Notes: generated from the letters alone by a model not told the origin. DNA of 64,000 bases from Mesorhizobium sp. dw_380 (GCF_018588885.1 NZ_JAFFIW010000003.1:62001-126000), one strand, 5' to 3'. Positions 9,120 through 17,737 are shown, counted from the first letter of the stretch. Program-made: numbers and translations.

Positions 9120-10184
9120 TCACTTCGATCCGGCGGCCTCGGCCGGGGTGATTTCCACCCAGTCGGGGCTGACCGGAAGAAACAGGCCCGGAGCCATTTC
9201 CGGAAAGGCGTTCTTGCCCACCTCGATGTTCTGCATGGCCGCATCGGGGTACAATTCCGAGGGGACCGGGTCGGTGGTCAGGAAGGCATTGCGCAGCAGG
9301 ATCTTCTTCTGCGCCGGTTTCTTGCCGTCGAGTATCTCCACCGCGAGCTTCAAGGCCTCGGCCGACAGATAGGCCGGATTGGGTGCAAGGATGCACTGGG
9401 CTCCTTTCGTCTGGGCGCAGGTCGTCGTCGTCAGGTTGAAGGGGCTGCCGGTGATGGGAACGATCGGGCGACCGGCATCCTGCAGCGCCTTGATCGCCCC
9501 GGCGCCGTAGCCCTGGACGAATATGGCGTCGACTTGCGGATGCGCCGCCAGCAGGCTGGCGACGCCGGCCTGCTCAGGCCCCAGCGCGTAGTCGCCGTTG
9601 AAATAGCCGACCACTTCGATGGCCGGATATTTCTTGATGACGTCTTCGAAACCACCTTGCAGCTGGGCGGAGATCGGCGCGCCGGCAAGCCCACGGTCGA
9701 CGAGGATCTTGCCCTTGCCGCCGAGTTTCTTGACCAGCCATTCAGCCTCCACGCGTGGCGCGCGGCCCCAGTCGGACTCCATCGTGTAGGCGCAGGGCGC
9801 GCTGACGATCTGATCGAAGGCGATGACGACAATGCCGGCATTGCAAGCCTTCTCGATCGTCGGGTTGAGGGCTTCGCCAGAGCCCGCATCGATGACGATA
9901 GCGTTGGGCTTGTTGCGAATGATGTTGTTGAGGGAATTGATCTGGGCCTGGACCGTGGTCTCGACCACCTCGACCTTGAGGTCGACGCGACCGGCAAGCG
10001 GCGGCTTCTTGACCGCGATGTCGGCGCTGCGCAGCATCTGCTGGCGCCAGTCGTTGCCGACGAAATTGTTGGACAAATAGATGGTATAGGGCTTCTTGTC
10101 CTGTGCATTGGCCGGCACGGCATCGAACGACAGCAAAGTCGCCGCGACCGCCGCAAGGCCGGCAAAAAATGCTCCTGCTTTCAT
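9120..10184 (-). CDS. Periplasmic sugar-binding protein 2 (RbsB-like), paralogue of protein 1
   Basis: About 354 residues; signal peptide ending DAVPANA before QDKKPYT. It shares long blocks with binding protein 1 (DRGLAGAPISAQLQ, CAQT, DAGRPIVP, PDWVEIT) but differs in the middle, so specificity may differ. The ATG at 10184 follows a GGAGGAGG site; an upstream TTG or GTG extension is unlikely. It has no permease or ATPase of its own and probably docks on the same transporter. It has a different upstream control site (GntR type) from its neighbour. Confidence 0.9.
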   Translation of the reverse strand: MKAGAFFAGLAAVAATLLSFDAVPANAQDKKPYTIYLSNNFVGNDWRQQMLRSADIAVKKPPLAGRVDLKVEVVETTVQAQINSLNNIIRNKPNAIVIDAGSGEALNPTIEKACNAGIVVIAFDQIVSAPCAYTMESDWGRAPRVEAEWLVKKLGGKGKILVDRGLAGAPISAQLQGGFEDVIKKYPAIEVVGYFNGDYALGPEQAGVASLLAAHPQVDAIFVQGYGAGAIKALQDAGRPIVPITGSPFNLTTTTCAQTKGAQCILAPNPAYLSAEALKLAVEILDGKKPAQKKILLRNAFLTTDPVPSELYPDAAMQNIEVGKNAFPEMAPGLFLPVSPDWVEITPAEAAGSK

Positions 10185-10387
10185 GATTTCCTCCTCCCGT
10201 GTTTGGTGTCGGCCTATCGAATGCCTTCGAGGCACACCCCCTTATGGACAGACCTTGTTCGCGTGCATGCCGTCACATTGGAATCGCCGCGCACTTCATG
10301 CACAGCGGCAAATGCTCGACATCGGATGGGGGCCACGCATTCACGTTCGATCGCGGTTTCGGCGCGGCCTTCATCTCAGCTATGATG

Positions 10388-10399
10388 CTATTATAATTT
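10388..10399. promoter_or_regulatory. Putative GntR operator, site 1 (before binding protein 2)
   Basis: CTATTATAATTT matches 10 of 12 positions of the palindrome CTATTATAATAG found at four other places. It lies in a 288-bp, GC-rich gap upstream of the binding-protein gene and just beyond the end of the GntR gene. It includes TATAAT and so may overlap a -10 element. Confidence 0.6.
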
Positions 10400-10472
10400 T
10401 ATAAAACTGTCCATGGCCGAGGCAGGGAAATCCGCGCGCGACACTCTTGCCGGCCGGGCCGGGCGATCGGGC

Positions 10473-11243
10473 TCAGGCCAGGTCGTTCGGCGCGTCGTAG
10501 CTGATGCTGAAGAGATCGGCCGGATGTCGCGCGATGGTGAATTCGATGCTCTGCTGATCGGCCGACTGATAGAGCATCTCCACGCTGAGAACCGCGCTGC
10601 CAAGGGCTATGCCGAGGTCTTCCGCGATGGCCTCATCGGCGATCTCGGCGCGGACTGTGACATGGGCCACGTCCAGGCGCAGGCCGAGATGCCGTTGCAC
10701 CGAACGAAAGATCAGCACGTCGGAGAAATCATCCCGCTTCAGCTTCGCTCCGACGGAGGGCGGGAAATAGCTGGTGATCTGAGCCTTCTTCTGCTCGCCC
10801 ACCGACAGGATGCCGCGCAGGCAATAGCCCGCCTCGTCCTTGCCCATGCCGAAATGGCGCTGGAGCACGGGCGAAACCTCCTTGCGATAGGATTTCACCG
10901 ACAGCTGCGCGTCCTTGGTGAAGGCCGCCATGTCGGCAAAATTCTTGAACTTCCAGCTCAGATTGACCGATGGATTGCGCGCCACGACCACGGCAGGCTT
11001 GGCCGAGCGCTTCCGGATCAGCCCGTCGGCTTCGAGATCGCGCAGCGCCTGGCGCACGGTGATGAGGCTGACACCGAAATGCTCGGCGATGGTCGCTTCC
11101 TTCGGCAGTTCGCCGCCGACGGGAAAGGTGCCGTTGCCGATCGGCTCGCGCAATATATCGGCGAGCTGGCGGTAAAGCGGCCCGTTGGCACGGCCAAGTG
11201 TGCGCTTGGGAAGACTGTCGATGGTGGGAACGGAGTGATCCAT
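10473..11243 (-). CDS. GntR-family transcriptional regulator (HutC/UTRA subfamily)
   Basis: A 256-residue regulator with an N-terminal winged helix (PLYRQLADILREPI ... FGVSLITVRQALRDLE, residues ~22-75) and a C-terminal UTRA effector domain. UTRA domains bind small sugars or acids and release the protein from DNA. It is on the same strand as, and 81 bp downstream of, the E2-like gene, with an operator-like palindrome at 11266-11283 in that gap, implying autoregulation. Four related palindromes before other operons suggest it controls much of this block. Confidence 0.9.
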   Translation of the reverse strand: MDHSVPTIDSLPKRTLGRANGPLYRQLADILREPIGNGTFPVGGELPKEATIAEHFGVSLITVRQALRDLEADGLIRKRSAKPAVVVARNPSVNLSWKFKNFADMAAFTKDAQLSVKSYRKEVSPVLQRHFGMGKDEAGYCLRGILSVGEQKKAQITSYFPPSVGAKLKRDDFSDVLIFRSVQRHLGLRLDVAHVTVRAEIADEAIAEDLGIALGSAVLSVEMLYQSADQQSIEFTIARHPADLFSISYDAPNDLA

Positions 11244-11265
11244 GTGCCTCGTCGCGCCTGTGTCG

Positions 11266-11283
11266 AAGCTTTTATAATAGCTT
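11266..11283. promoter_or_regulatory. Putative GntR operator, site 2 (autoregulatory)
   Basis: AAGCTTTTATAATAGCTT, an 18-base near-perfect palindrome centred on TTATAA, lies 23 bp upstream of the GntR start. Its inner 12 bases differ from CTATTATAATAG at one position. This is the most symmetrical of the five sites and the natural place for self-control. Confidence 0.65.
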
Positions 11284-11324
11284 CCTGCGCTTGAGGCTAG
11301 GCAGGGCTGGCGGTCATGAACCGT

Positions 11325-12032
11325 TCAGACGAAAAGCCGGAGTGGGTTTTCAATCGCCGACTTCAGTGCCGAAAGCCATGTGGCCGCGATTGCCTCGTCA
11401 ATGCTTCCCGCATCCGTAGTGAGCAGGCACTCGGCGTGAATGCCTGGTGCGTCGAGCGACACGGTCAAGCGCATGGCGCGGCCTGGCAGAAGCGGCATCA
11501 TGACCGGCCTGACGTCGCTTGCCGGCAGCACCCGCAGGGACAATGGGGCGGGCCTTTCCGCATCGTCACGGCTGTCGGCCAAGGCAGCGAGCCGCGTTGC
11601 GCGCAGCGATGTCAGAGACGTTTCGGGGATCATGGCGAACACGGCTTGCCGGCCCGCCAGCTCCAGCGCAACGGATGTGTCACCGGGCTTGGCGGCGTCC
11701 GGTATCCCGGCAAATGCTCGACCGGCCGCGCACAGCAGCACGTCGTCAATATCGAACACCCTCCCAGAACCCTCAAGCGCCGCCAGCAGGTCTTGCAGTG
11801 CGCCGAGCGCAACGGACGTTGCAAAGGCAGCGATCCGGGACGCGGCAATGGAAGGCGCTGCCGCAGGGGCGGCGCCATCAGGCGTGGCAACCGGAACGTA
11901 GCCGATGATATCGGCAGCGAGGATGCGGCCGCCGGGGCCGCTGCCGCGAAGCGCTTCGAGCGGCAGTGCACGCTCGCGCGCCAGGCGGCGGGCGTATGGG
12001 GAAGCCGCAACACGCCTTACCTGTGCGTTCAT
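11325..12032 (-). CDS. Truncated E2-like protein: E3-binding domain plus degenerate acyltransferase domain
   Basis: A 235-residue protein. Residues ~5-45 (VRRVAASPYARRLARE ... GSGPGGRILAADI) form a peripheral-subunit-binding domain. The rest resembles the 2-oxoacid dehydrogenase acyltransferase fold and ends ALKSAIENPLRLFV like true E2s. No lipoyl domain is present, and the HxxxDG catalytic motif expected just before the C-terminus is replaced (LTVSLDAPGIHAECLLT). It may dock E3 to the complex without transacylating CoA. It overlaps the dehydrogenase stop by four bases, downstream of the E1 fusion that carries the missing lipoyl domain. Confidence 0.75.
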   Translation of the reverse strand: MNAQVRRVAASPYARRLARERALPLEALRGSGPGGRILAADIIGYVPVATPDGAAPAAAPSIAASRIAAFATSVALGALQDLLAALEGSGRVFDIDDVLLCAAGRAFAGIPDAAKPGDTSVALELAGRQAVFAMIPETSLTSLRATRLAALADSRDDAERPAPLSLRVLPASDVRPVMMPLLPGRAMRLTVSLDAPGIHAECLLTTDAGSIDEAIAATWLSALKSAIENPLRLFV

Positions 12033-13039
12033 TTCAGATACTCTGAATTGACGCAGTTGGTCAGCCGTCCTTCGGCAAGATAAGCGTGCACGACCTCAAT
12101 CGATTTCAGCCGGAGATCGCGCATCGAAGCCGGGCTGTAGAAGGCGGCGTGCGGTGTGACGATCAGGCGATTGGCGATCCACGGCTCGCGGCGCCGCCAT
12201 GCCGCCAGCAGCGGATGATCGAGATCGCCGGGTTCGCTTGGCAGGACGTCGAGCCCCGCGCCGGTGACGGTACCCTTGCGCATCGCTGCTTCCAGCGCGT
12301 CGAGATCGACGATCGGGCCGCGCGCGGTGTTGATCAGCACAAGGCCGGGTTTGGCCGCCGCGAAGGCAGCGGCGCCGAGCAGCTTGCGGGTTTCCTCGCT
12401 CAGCGGCGCGTGGACGCTGACCACATCCGCCCGCCCCATAAGCTCGTTCAGCGAATGAACGCGTTCATAGCCGGTCGACAGGTCGACGCCGGATAGGAGA
12501 TGCGGGTCGTAAAACACCACGTTCATGTCGAAGGCGGCGGCGCGGCGGGCGGTGGCGAGCCCGATGCGGCCGAGCCCGACAATGCCGAAGGTGGCGCCCT
12601 TGTGCCTCCGCACCAGCGGCGCCTTGGAGAAATGCCAGCCTTCGGCGCCATGGCCGGAAAGCTCGGCGTCATAGGCCGAGGTGCCGCGGGTCAGCGCCAG
12701 CATCAGGCCAATGGCGTGGTCGGCGACTTCGGTGGTGCCGTAGTCCGGCACGTTGCAGGCCGGGATCTTGCGCGCGCCCCAGCCCGATGTGTCGATATTG
12801 TCGAAGCCGACGCCGGAGCGCACCGCGATGCGTGCCTTGGGAAAGGCCGACGGAGCGGCGGCGACATTGTGGGTGGGCGAATAGTTGATGACGGCATCGA
12901 CTGTCTTGCAAACGATCGGGTCGAGCGAGGCTGCCTTGTCGTTGGTCGAGCGGGCGAGGATGAACTCGATGTCGGGATAATGCTCGCGTTCGAGTTCTGC
13001 CTCGTCGGCGGCTTGCCAGTTGGCGCACAGGATCTTCAT
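12029..13039 (-). CDS. D-isomer-specific 2-hydroxyacid dehydrogenase (CtBP/SerA-like)
   Basis: About 336 residues. The NAD-binding motif GIVGLGRIG is near residue 147; the catalytic residues are the Arg in NTARGPIVD, the Glu in LPSEPGD and the His in VTPHAAFYS. The family interconverts 2-keto acids and D-2-hydroxy acids with NAD(P)H. The start at 13039 (MKILCANW) follows an AAGGG site; an in-frame start at 13066 is weaker. It is co-transcribed between the E1 fusion (33 bp upstream) and the E2-like gene (overlap). It may reduce the keto acid handled by the complex, or make it from a hydroxy acid. Confidence 0.88.
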   Translation of the reverse strand: MKILCANWQAADEAELEREHYPDIEFILARSTNDKAASLDPIVCKTVDAVINYSPTHNVAAAPSAFPKARIAVRSGVGFDNIDTSGWGARKIPACNVPDYGTTEVADHAIGLMLALTRGTSAYDAELSGHGAEGWHFSKAPLVRRHKGATFGIVGLGRIGLATARRAAAFDMNVVFYDPHLLSGVDLSTGYERVHSLNELMGRADVVSVHAPLSEETRKLLGAAAFAAAKPGLVLINTARGPIVDLDALEAAMRKGTVTGAGLDVLPSEPGDLDHPLLAAWRRREPWIANRLIVTPHAAFYSPASMRDLRLKSIEVVHAYLAEGRLTNCVNSEYLK

Positions 13040-13072
13040 GCTTGCCCTTCGGATTTCATCTTGCATGATGGT

Positions 13073-15463
13073 CTACTTCTTGATGCCGCCAATGCGGCCG
13101 CCCATCGGCACGACGGCGCCGACCGGCTGATCGATCGCGCTCAATGTCCCGTTGATCGGCGCCTCGATCTCGACCACGGCCTTGTCGGTCTCGATCTCGG
13201 CGATCAGCTCGCCTTCCCTGACCGCGTCACCGACCGCCTTCAGCCATTTGACGACGGTGCCTTCGCTGACGGTGAGGTCGCCAAATGGCATTGTTATCGG
13301 CTCGTCGCCGCCTGCAGAGAGCGTGGCGGGCGCTGGTGCGGCGGGCTGTGGCTTGGCCGGAGCCGATGCCGACTTAGCCGGCGCAGAGCTTTTCAGACCA
13401 ACGGTGTACCAGTGATCGGGCACCGGTGGCTTGCCCGATATGACCTCGCGCACGCCTTGCGCGATGCGCGCGGCATCGACCAGCATGGCGCGCTCCAGCA
13501 CCGGTGCGAACGGGTGCGAGGTCGGCGCGGTGTGCAGCCTGCCGGGCGGCGCGTCGAGCTCGTCGAAGGCGAGTTCGTTGATCGCCTGCGCGATCTCGCC
13601 GCCCAGGCCGCACATCGCCCAGGCTTCGTCGACGACGAGCAGGCGGTGGGTTTTCCGGACGCTGGCAACGATGGTGTCGATGTCGAGCGGCATGATGGTG
13701 CGCGGGTCGATCACCTCACTTTCAATGCCTTCGGCGGCCAAAGCTTCGGCGGCCTCAAGCGCGCGCTGCACCATCTGGCCGGCGGCGACGATGGTGATAT
13801 CCGTTCCCGCCCTTGCGATCCGCGCGACGCCGAATGGCACATAATGTTCGCCAACCGGCACCTCGCCCTTGGAGGCGAACAGCGCCTTCGGTTCGAGCAT
13901 GATGACGGGATCGCCGGCCCTGAGCGCCGTCTTCATCAGCCCCTTGGCATCGGCCGGGGTCGAAGGCACGCAGACGACGAGGCCCGGCATATGGGCGAAG
14001 ACCGGATGGTAGATGCCGCTGTGATGCGGGCCGGAGCTGCGCAGCGCGCCAGCGCCGACGCGCACCACCATCGGCGCACTCATCAGTCCGCTGGTCATGT
14101 AGCGCAGCTTTGCTGCCTGCAGGAAGAGCTGGCCGGCGGTCTCGAAGACGAAGTCGGCGAACATCAGGTCCGAGACGGTGCGCGCGCCGGTGGCCGAGGC
14201 GCCGACGGCGGCGGCGGTAAAGCCCTGTTCGGAGATCGGCGTATCGACCATGCGATCGGCGCCGAATTCCTGCCAGAGGTTTTTGGTATGGGCAAAACTG
14301 CCGCCGCGCTCGCCGCTGCCTTCGCCGAAATAGAGGATCGCCGGATCGGCGCGCATTTCCTCGGCGATGCCGTCGCGCACGGCTTCGAGCCAGCCTTGCG
14401 TGCGGGTCTCGCCGACGGCGCGCGGCTGCAAGGCGGCCGGCGGGTTGATCGGATCGGCAAAGACATGCAGGCGCACCGTGGCCGGATCGGGCTCGGGTGA
14501 GTTGCGGGCGAAGGCCAAAGCCTGCTCGACCACCGTCTCGATCCGCGCCTCGATCGCCGCCAGCGCCTCGGCGTCGGCGACCCCGTAGTCCTCGATCAGT
14601 TTGTTGCGGAACATGTCGATCGGATCGCGCTTGATCCAAGCGTCGAGTTCCTCCTGCGTGCGGTAGTTGCCGATGACAGGATCGCCCTCGTGGTGACCGA
14701 CGGTGCGGTAGGTCTTGGCCTCGATCAGCGTCGGGCCCTTGCCGGAACGGGCGCGTTCGGTCGCTTCCTTCATGGCCAGCCAGACGGCGAAGACGTCGTT
14801 GCCGTCGACGGCAACGCCGGGCATGCCGTAGGAGGCGGCTTTGGTTGATATCTCTGGATTGAGCGTGATCGATTTCAGTGGCGTCGCGGTGGCATAGAGA
14901 TTGTTCTCGCAGACGAACACCGCCGGCGCACGCTGCACGGCAGCGAAGTTGAGCGCCTCGTGGAAGCCGCCATGGTTGGCGGCGCCGTCACCGAAGAAGG
15001 CGACGCCGATGTCGTCGCGGCCCTGCTGGCGGGCGCCCATGCCGATGCCGACGGCGTGGCCGATACCGGCGGCAACGATGCCATTGGTGCCGAACAGGCC
15101 GACGGAGCGGTCATAGAGATGCATGGTGCCGCCGCGGCCGCCGCAGATGCCGTCGGCCTTGCCGAACAACTCGGCCATCACCCGTCCCGGATCCGCGCCC
15201 TTGGCCAACGCATGACCGTGGCCGCGGTGGGTCGAGGTGACCCAGTCGGTCGGTCTGAGATGCGCGCAGACGCCAACGCCCGTCGCCTCCTCGCCGATAT
15301 AGAGATGCAGGAAGCCGGGCGTTTCGCCCTTGCGGCAGGCGATCTGGGCCATGCTTTCGAAGCGGCGCAACAGCACCATGCGTTCGAACAGGTCGAGCAG
15401 AACCTGCTTGTCGGGCAGGTTTGGAGCGCTCTTGAAATCGTCGCGCGCACGCGCCGCAGACAT
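13073..15463 (-). CDS. Fused 2-oxoacid dehydrogenase E1 alpha-beta with C-terminal lipoyl domain
   Basis: About 796 residues in three parts. E1 alpha (~15-340) has the ThDP motif GDGAANHGGFHEALNF with downstream NN, plus HRGHGHALAKG and GGRGGTMHLYD. E1 beta (~350-660) has DTPISEQGF with the catalytic Glu and GPHHSGIYHPVF. After a Pro/Ala linker comes a lipoyl domain with EIETDKAVVEIEAP, lipoyl Lys near 761. Normally these are three proteins. The ATG at 15463 is preferred; the TTG at 15472 is only two bases from GGAGG. It should oxidatively decarboxylate a 2-keto acid; the substrate is unknown. First gene of the operon E1, hydroxyacid dehydrogenase, E2-like. Confidence 0.88.
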   Translation of the reverse strand: MSAARARDDFKSAPNLPDKQVLLDLFERMVLLRRFESMAQIACRKGETPGFLHLYIGEEATGVGVCAHLRPTDWVTSTHRGHGHALAKGADPGRVMAELFGKADGICGGRGGTMHLYDRSVGLFGTNGIVAAGIGHAVGIGMGARQQGRDDIGVAFFGDGAANHGGFHEALNFAAVQRAPAVFVCENNLYATATPLKSITLNPEISTKAASYGMPGVAVDGNDVFAVWLAMKEATERARSGKGPTLIEAKTYRTVGHHEGDPVIGNYRTQEELDAWIKRDPIDMFRNKLIEDYGVADAEALAAIEARIETVVEQALAFARNSPEPDPATVRLHVFADPINPPAALQPRAVGETRTQGWLEAVRDGIAEEMRADPAILYFGEGSGERGGSFAHTKNLWQEFGADRMVDTPISEQGFTAAAVGASATGARTVSDLMFADFVFETAGQLFLQAAKLRYMTSGLMSAPMVVRVGAGALRSSGPHHSGIYHPVFAHMPGLVVCVPSTPADAKGLMKTALRAGDPVIMLEPKALFASKGEVPVGEHYVPFGVARIARAGTDITIVAAGQMVQRALEAAEALAAEGIESEVIDPRTIMPLDIDTIVASVRKTHRLLVVDEAWAMCGLGGEIAQAINELAFDELDAPPGRLHTAPTSHPFAPVLERAMLVDAARIAQGVREVISGKPPVPDHWYTVGLKSSAPAKSASAPAKPQPAAPAPATLSAGGDEPITMPFGDLTVSEGTVVKWLKAVGDAVREGELIAEIETDKAVVEIEAPINGTLSAIDQPVGAVVPMGGRIGGIKK

Positions 15464-15550
15464 TGCCACCAAAGCCTCCCTGAATCCGCCTGACGCCAGG
15501 CGACGGAGCGCCGGCGGCGAGCTTGTTGGTCGCTCGCTTTGGCCGATAAT

Positions 15551-15562
15551 AGATTATAATAG
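15551..15562. promoter_or_regulatory. Putative GntR operator, site 3 (before the E1 fusion)
   Basis: AGATTATAATAG (reverse CTATTATAATCT) matches 10 of 12 consensus positions. It is embedded in TAATAGATTATAATAGCATA, an AT-rich island in the 138-bp gap upstream of the E1 start. The TATGCTATTATAAT part on the minus strand is also seen at site 5. Confidence 0.6.
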
Positions 15563-15601
15563 CATAATGTCTACTGGCTCCGGACAGAGCCGGCGCGGCG
15601 G

Positions 15602-16822
15602 CTAGATCTTGGTGATCCTCACCGTGGCGTCGGGCCGTTGGAACAGCTCCGGCCGCAGACTGAGGCCGAGCCCCGCCCCTTCGAGCGGCGCGACATGGCC
15701 GTTGGCGACCAGCGGAATGTCGGCGACGATCTCTGTGTACCAGCCGGTGAAATAGGCGCGCACCGCTTCCTGGTAGTTGACGTTCGGCAAGGTCGCCGAC
15801 AGTGCACAGCTGGCGGCATAGACGATCGGCCCGGTGCAGTCATGCAAGGTGACTGGCAATTCGCTGGCCTCGGCCATGTTGGCGATCTTGCGCGCCTCGG
15901 AAAGCCCACCGCACCAGGCAAGGTCGATCATGATCACGCTAGCGGCGCGCTTGTCGATCAGCTGCTTGAACATCTGCCGCGAAGCCAGCCGCTCGCTGGC
16001 GGCGATCGGTATCGACGTGTGGCGGGCGAGCTCGGCCAAGGCGTCGAGCTCGTTATAGCGGATCGGCTCCTCCAGCCAGGCGACGTCGTAGGGTTTCAGC
16101 GCCTCGGCGATGCGCAGCACCGGCGGCAAGGTCCACAGACCATGCAGTTCGACCATGATCTCCATGTCGCGGCCGACAGCGTCACGGATCTTGCCGAACG
16201 GCTCCAGCGCCTTGTCGAGATCGGCGAGCGAAATACGGGTGCCGTTCGACGCCTCGGCGGCGATGTCGAACGGCCATATCTTCATCGCGCCGATGCCTTC
16301 CGACTTCAGGCTTTTGGCGAGGTCGCCGGCATTGTAACGCCAGGCGAGCAGGTCTTCGTAGGGACCTTCATTGGAATCGCCTGCCTTGAGCGACCAGTCC
16401 TCGCCGCGCTCGAACAGGGCGTTCTTCCTGGTGGCGCGGACATGTTTGTAGCCGGCGCAGGTGTTGTAGATCGGCACGGTCTTGTGAGTGCGCCCGCCGA
16501 GCAGCCGCCAGACCGGCTCGCCAAGCGCCTGGCCATAAATGTCCCACAGCGCGATGTTGACGGCCGAATTGCCGCGCAGCTCGGCGCCGGAATCCCTCGC
16601 GCCGACATAGACACTGCCCAGCGTGCGGTCATGCAGCTCGATGTTGCGCGGATCCTTGCCCAGGAGATAGGCGGCGACATTGTCGTGAATATACGATGCG
16701 ACCGGCCCGGGCGCCCAGAAGGTCTCGCCGGTACCGATCAGGCCGGCATCGGTGTGGACACGCAGCCAGAACAGGAACGGAAACTCGGCCAGCTGCAGCG
16801 TTTCGAGCGCGACGATTTTCAT
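15602..16822 (-). CDS. Enolase-superfamily sugar-acid dehydratase (mandelate racemase/muconate lactonizing type) 1
   Basis: About 406 residues. The N-terminal capping domain is followed by a barrel with probable metal ligands in MVELHG, WLEEPI and AASERL, then LHDCTGPI near the C-terminus. The family dehydrates aldonic acids to 2-keto-3-deoxy acids or racemises alpha-protons. The ATG at 16822 (MKIVALET) follows GGAGGAAGAA; the frame is open to 16888 but lacks a better site. A putative LacI operator lies between this gene and the divergent SDR gene. Substrate unknown; D-galactonate/D-mannonate-like sugar acids are possible. Confidence 0.87.
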   Translation of the reverse strand: MKIVALETLQLAEFPFLFWLRVHTDAGLIGTGETFWAPGPVASYIHDNVAAYLLGKDPRNIELHDRTLGSVYVGARDSGAELRGNSAVNIALWDIYGQALGEPVWRLLGGRTHKTVPIYNTCAGYKHVRATRKNALFERGEDWSLKAGDSNEGPYEDLLAWRYNAGDLAKSLKSEGIGAMKIWPFDIAAEASNGTRISLADLDKALEPFGKIRDAVGRDMEIMVELHGLWTLPPVLRIAEALKPYDVAWLEEPIRYNELDALAELARHTSIPIAASERLASRQMFKQLIDKRAASVIMIDLAWCGGLSEARKIANMAEASELPVTLHDCTGPIVYAASCALSATLPNVNYQEAVRAYFTGWYTEIVADIPLVANGHVAPLEGAGLGLSLRPELFQRPDATVRITKI

Positions 16823-16891
16823 TTCTTCCTCCCGGCTGCGACCGATCACTTGGCCAACGGACCATAGCACATCGCCGTTGACAGCCATTTA

Positions 16892-16905
16892 TGGTACCGG
16901 TATCA
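16892..16905. promoter_or_regulatory. Putative LacI-family operator in divergent dehydratase/SDR promoter
   Basis: TGGTACCGGTATCA is the exact reverse complement of the site at 9029-9042. It lies about 70 bp before the dehydratase start and 35-55 bp before the SDR start, so it could control both directions. Confidence 0.65.
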
Positions 16906-16959
16906 ATCGCGTCAAGATGGCCGCCGGGAGGGTGCCCGTTGCCTGACGAAAATCAGAAC

Positions 16960-17733
16960 ATGACGTCTAAGAGAGCACTGGTCACCGGTGCAGCGGGGGG
17001 CCTCGGCCGTGAGGTGGCGATCCAGTTGGCCCAGCGCGGCTGTGTTCTCGCGATCGCCGACATCAATGGCGAGGGATTGGCGGATACCGCCAGAAAAATC
17101 GGCGAAGCCGCCGCGGAAGCCGAAAGCATAACGGGCGATTTCACGCTCGAAGGCGCGCCGGAAGCAGCCGTCGAAAAAATGGTCGCGCGCTGGGGCGGCA
17201 TCGACATCCTGGTCAACAATGCCGGTTACGGCGTGATCGAGCCATTCCTCGACGCCACCTACCAGGCCTGGACACGCACGCTGGCGCTCAATGTCACCGC
17301 CCTTGCCATGGCCTGCAAGGCGGCCGGCCGGGTGATGCGCGAGCAGCGTTCGGGGCGCATCATAAACATCACCTCGCCGGGCTCACGCATGGCGTTGCCC
17401 GACTATACCGCCTACACGGCGAGCAAGGCCGGGGTCGATTCCATCACCCGGGCGGCGGCGGTGGCGCTGGCGCCTTATGGCGTGCTGGTCAACAGCCTGG
17501 CGCCGGGCATGATGGACACCGAGATGCAGCGTTCCACCGAGGCCGATCTTGCCCGCGCCAACGGCCGCGACGATCTGCAGGCCTTCCTCGACGAGCGCAC
17601 GCGCCGCATTCCGCTCGGTCGCCGCGCCGAGATTTCCGAGGTCGCCGAGGCGGTGGTGTGGCTCTGCCTCGATTCGCCCAAATATATGACCGCCGAGCGG
17701 CTCAACATGTCGGGCGGGCTCGACAAGGACTGA
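16960..17733 (+). CDS. Short-chain dehydrogenase/reductase (SDR), canonical
   Basis: About 257 residues. The Rossmann motif TGAAGGLG starts near residue 9, NNAG near 90, and the catalytic YTASK is near 160, preceded by Ser in SPGSR. It likely oxidises a sugar or sugar-acid hydroxyl with NAD(P). Start choice is uncertain: the ATG at 16960 gives the usual SDR N-terminus but has no clear ribosome site, whereas the in-frame TTG at 16939 follows GGGAGGG at good spacing and would add seven residues. Followed four bases later by the transketolase pair and then dehydratase 2 in one operon. Confidence 0.88.
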   Translation: MTSKRALVTGAAGGLGREVAIQLAQRGCVLAIADINGEGLADTARKIGEAAAEAESITGDFTLEGAPEAAVEKMVARWGGIDILVNNAGYGVIEPFLDATYQAWTRTLALNVTALAMACKAAGRVMREQRSGRIINITSPGSRMALPDYTAYTASKAGVDSITRAAAVALAPYGVLVNSLAPGMMDTEMQRSTEADLARANGRDDLQAFLDERTRRIPLGRRAEISEVAEAVVWLCLDSPKYMTAERLNMSGGLDKD

Positions 17734-17737
17734 CCCG

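Noticed and set aside
5289..10385. A very long open frame on the + strand (about 1700 codons).
   Set aside because: It runs antisense through two permease, one ATPase and two binding-protein genes with clear motifs; its translation is Arg/Asp/Gln-rich with no recognisable domain, a normal artefact of high-GC coding DNA.
12500..14500. A 666-codon open frame on the + strand.
   Set aside because: It is antisense to the E1 fusion and the hydroxyacid dehydrogenase, which show intact catalytic motifs.
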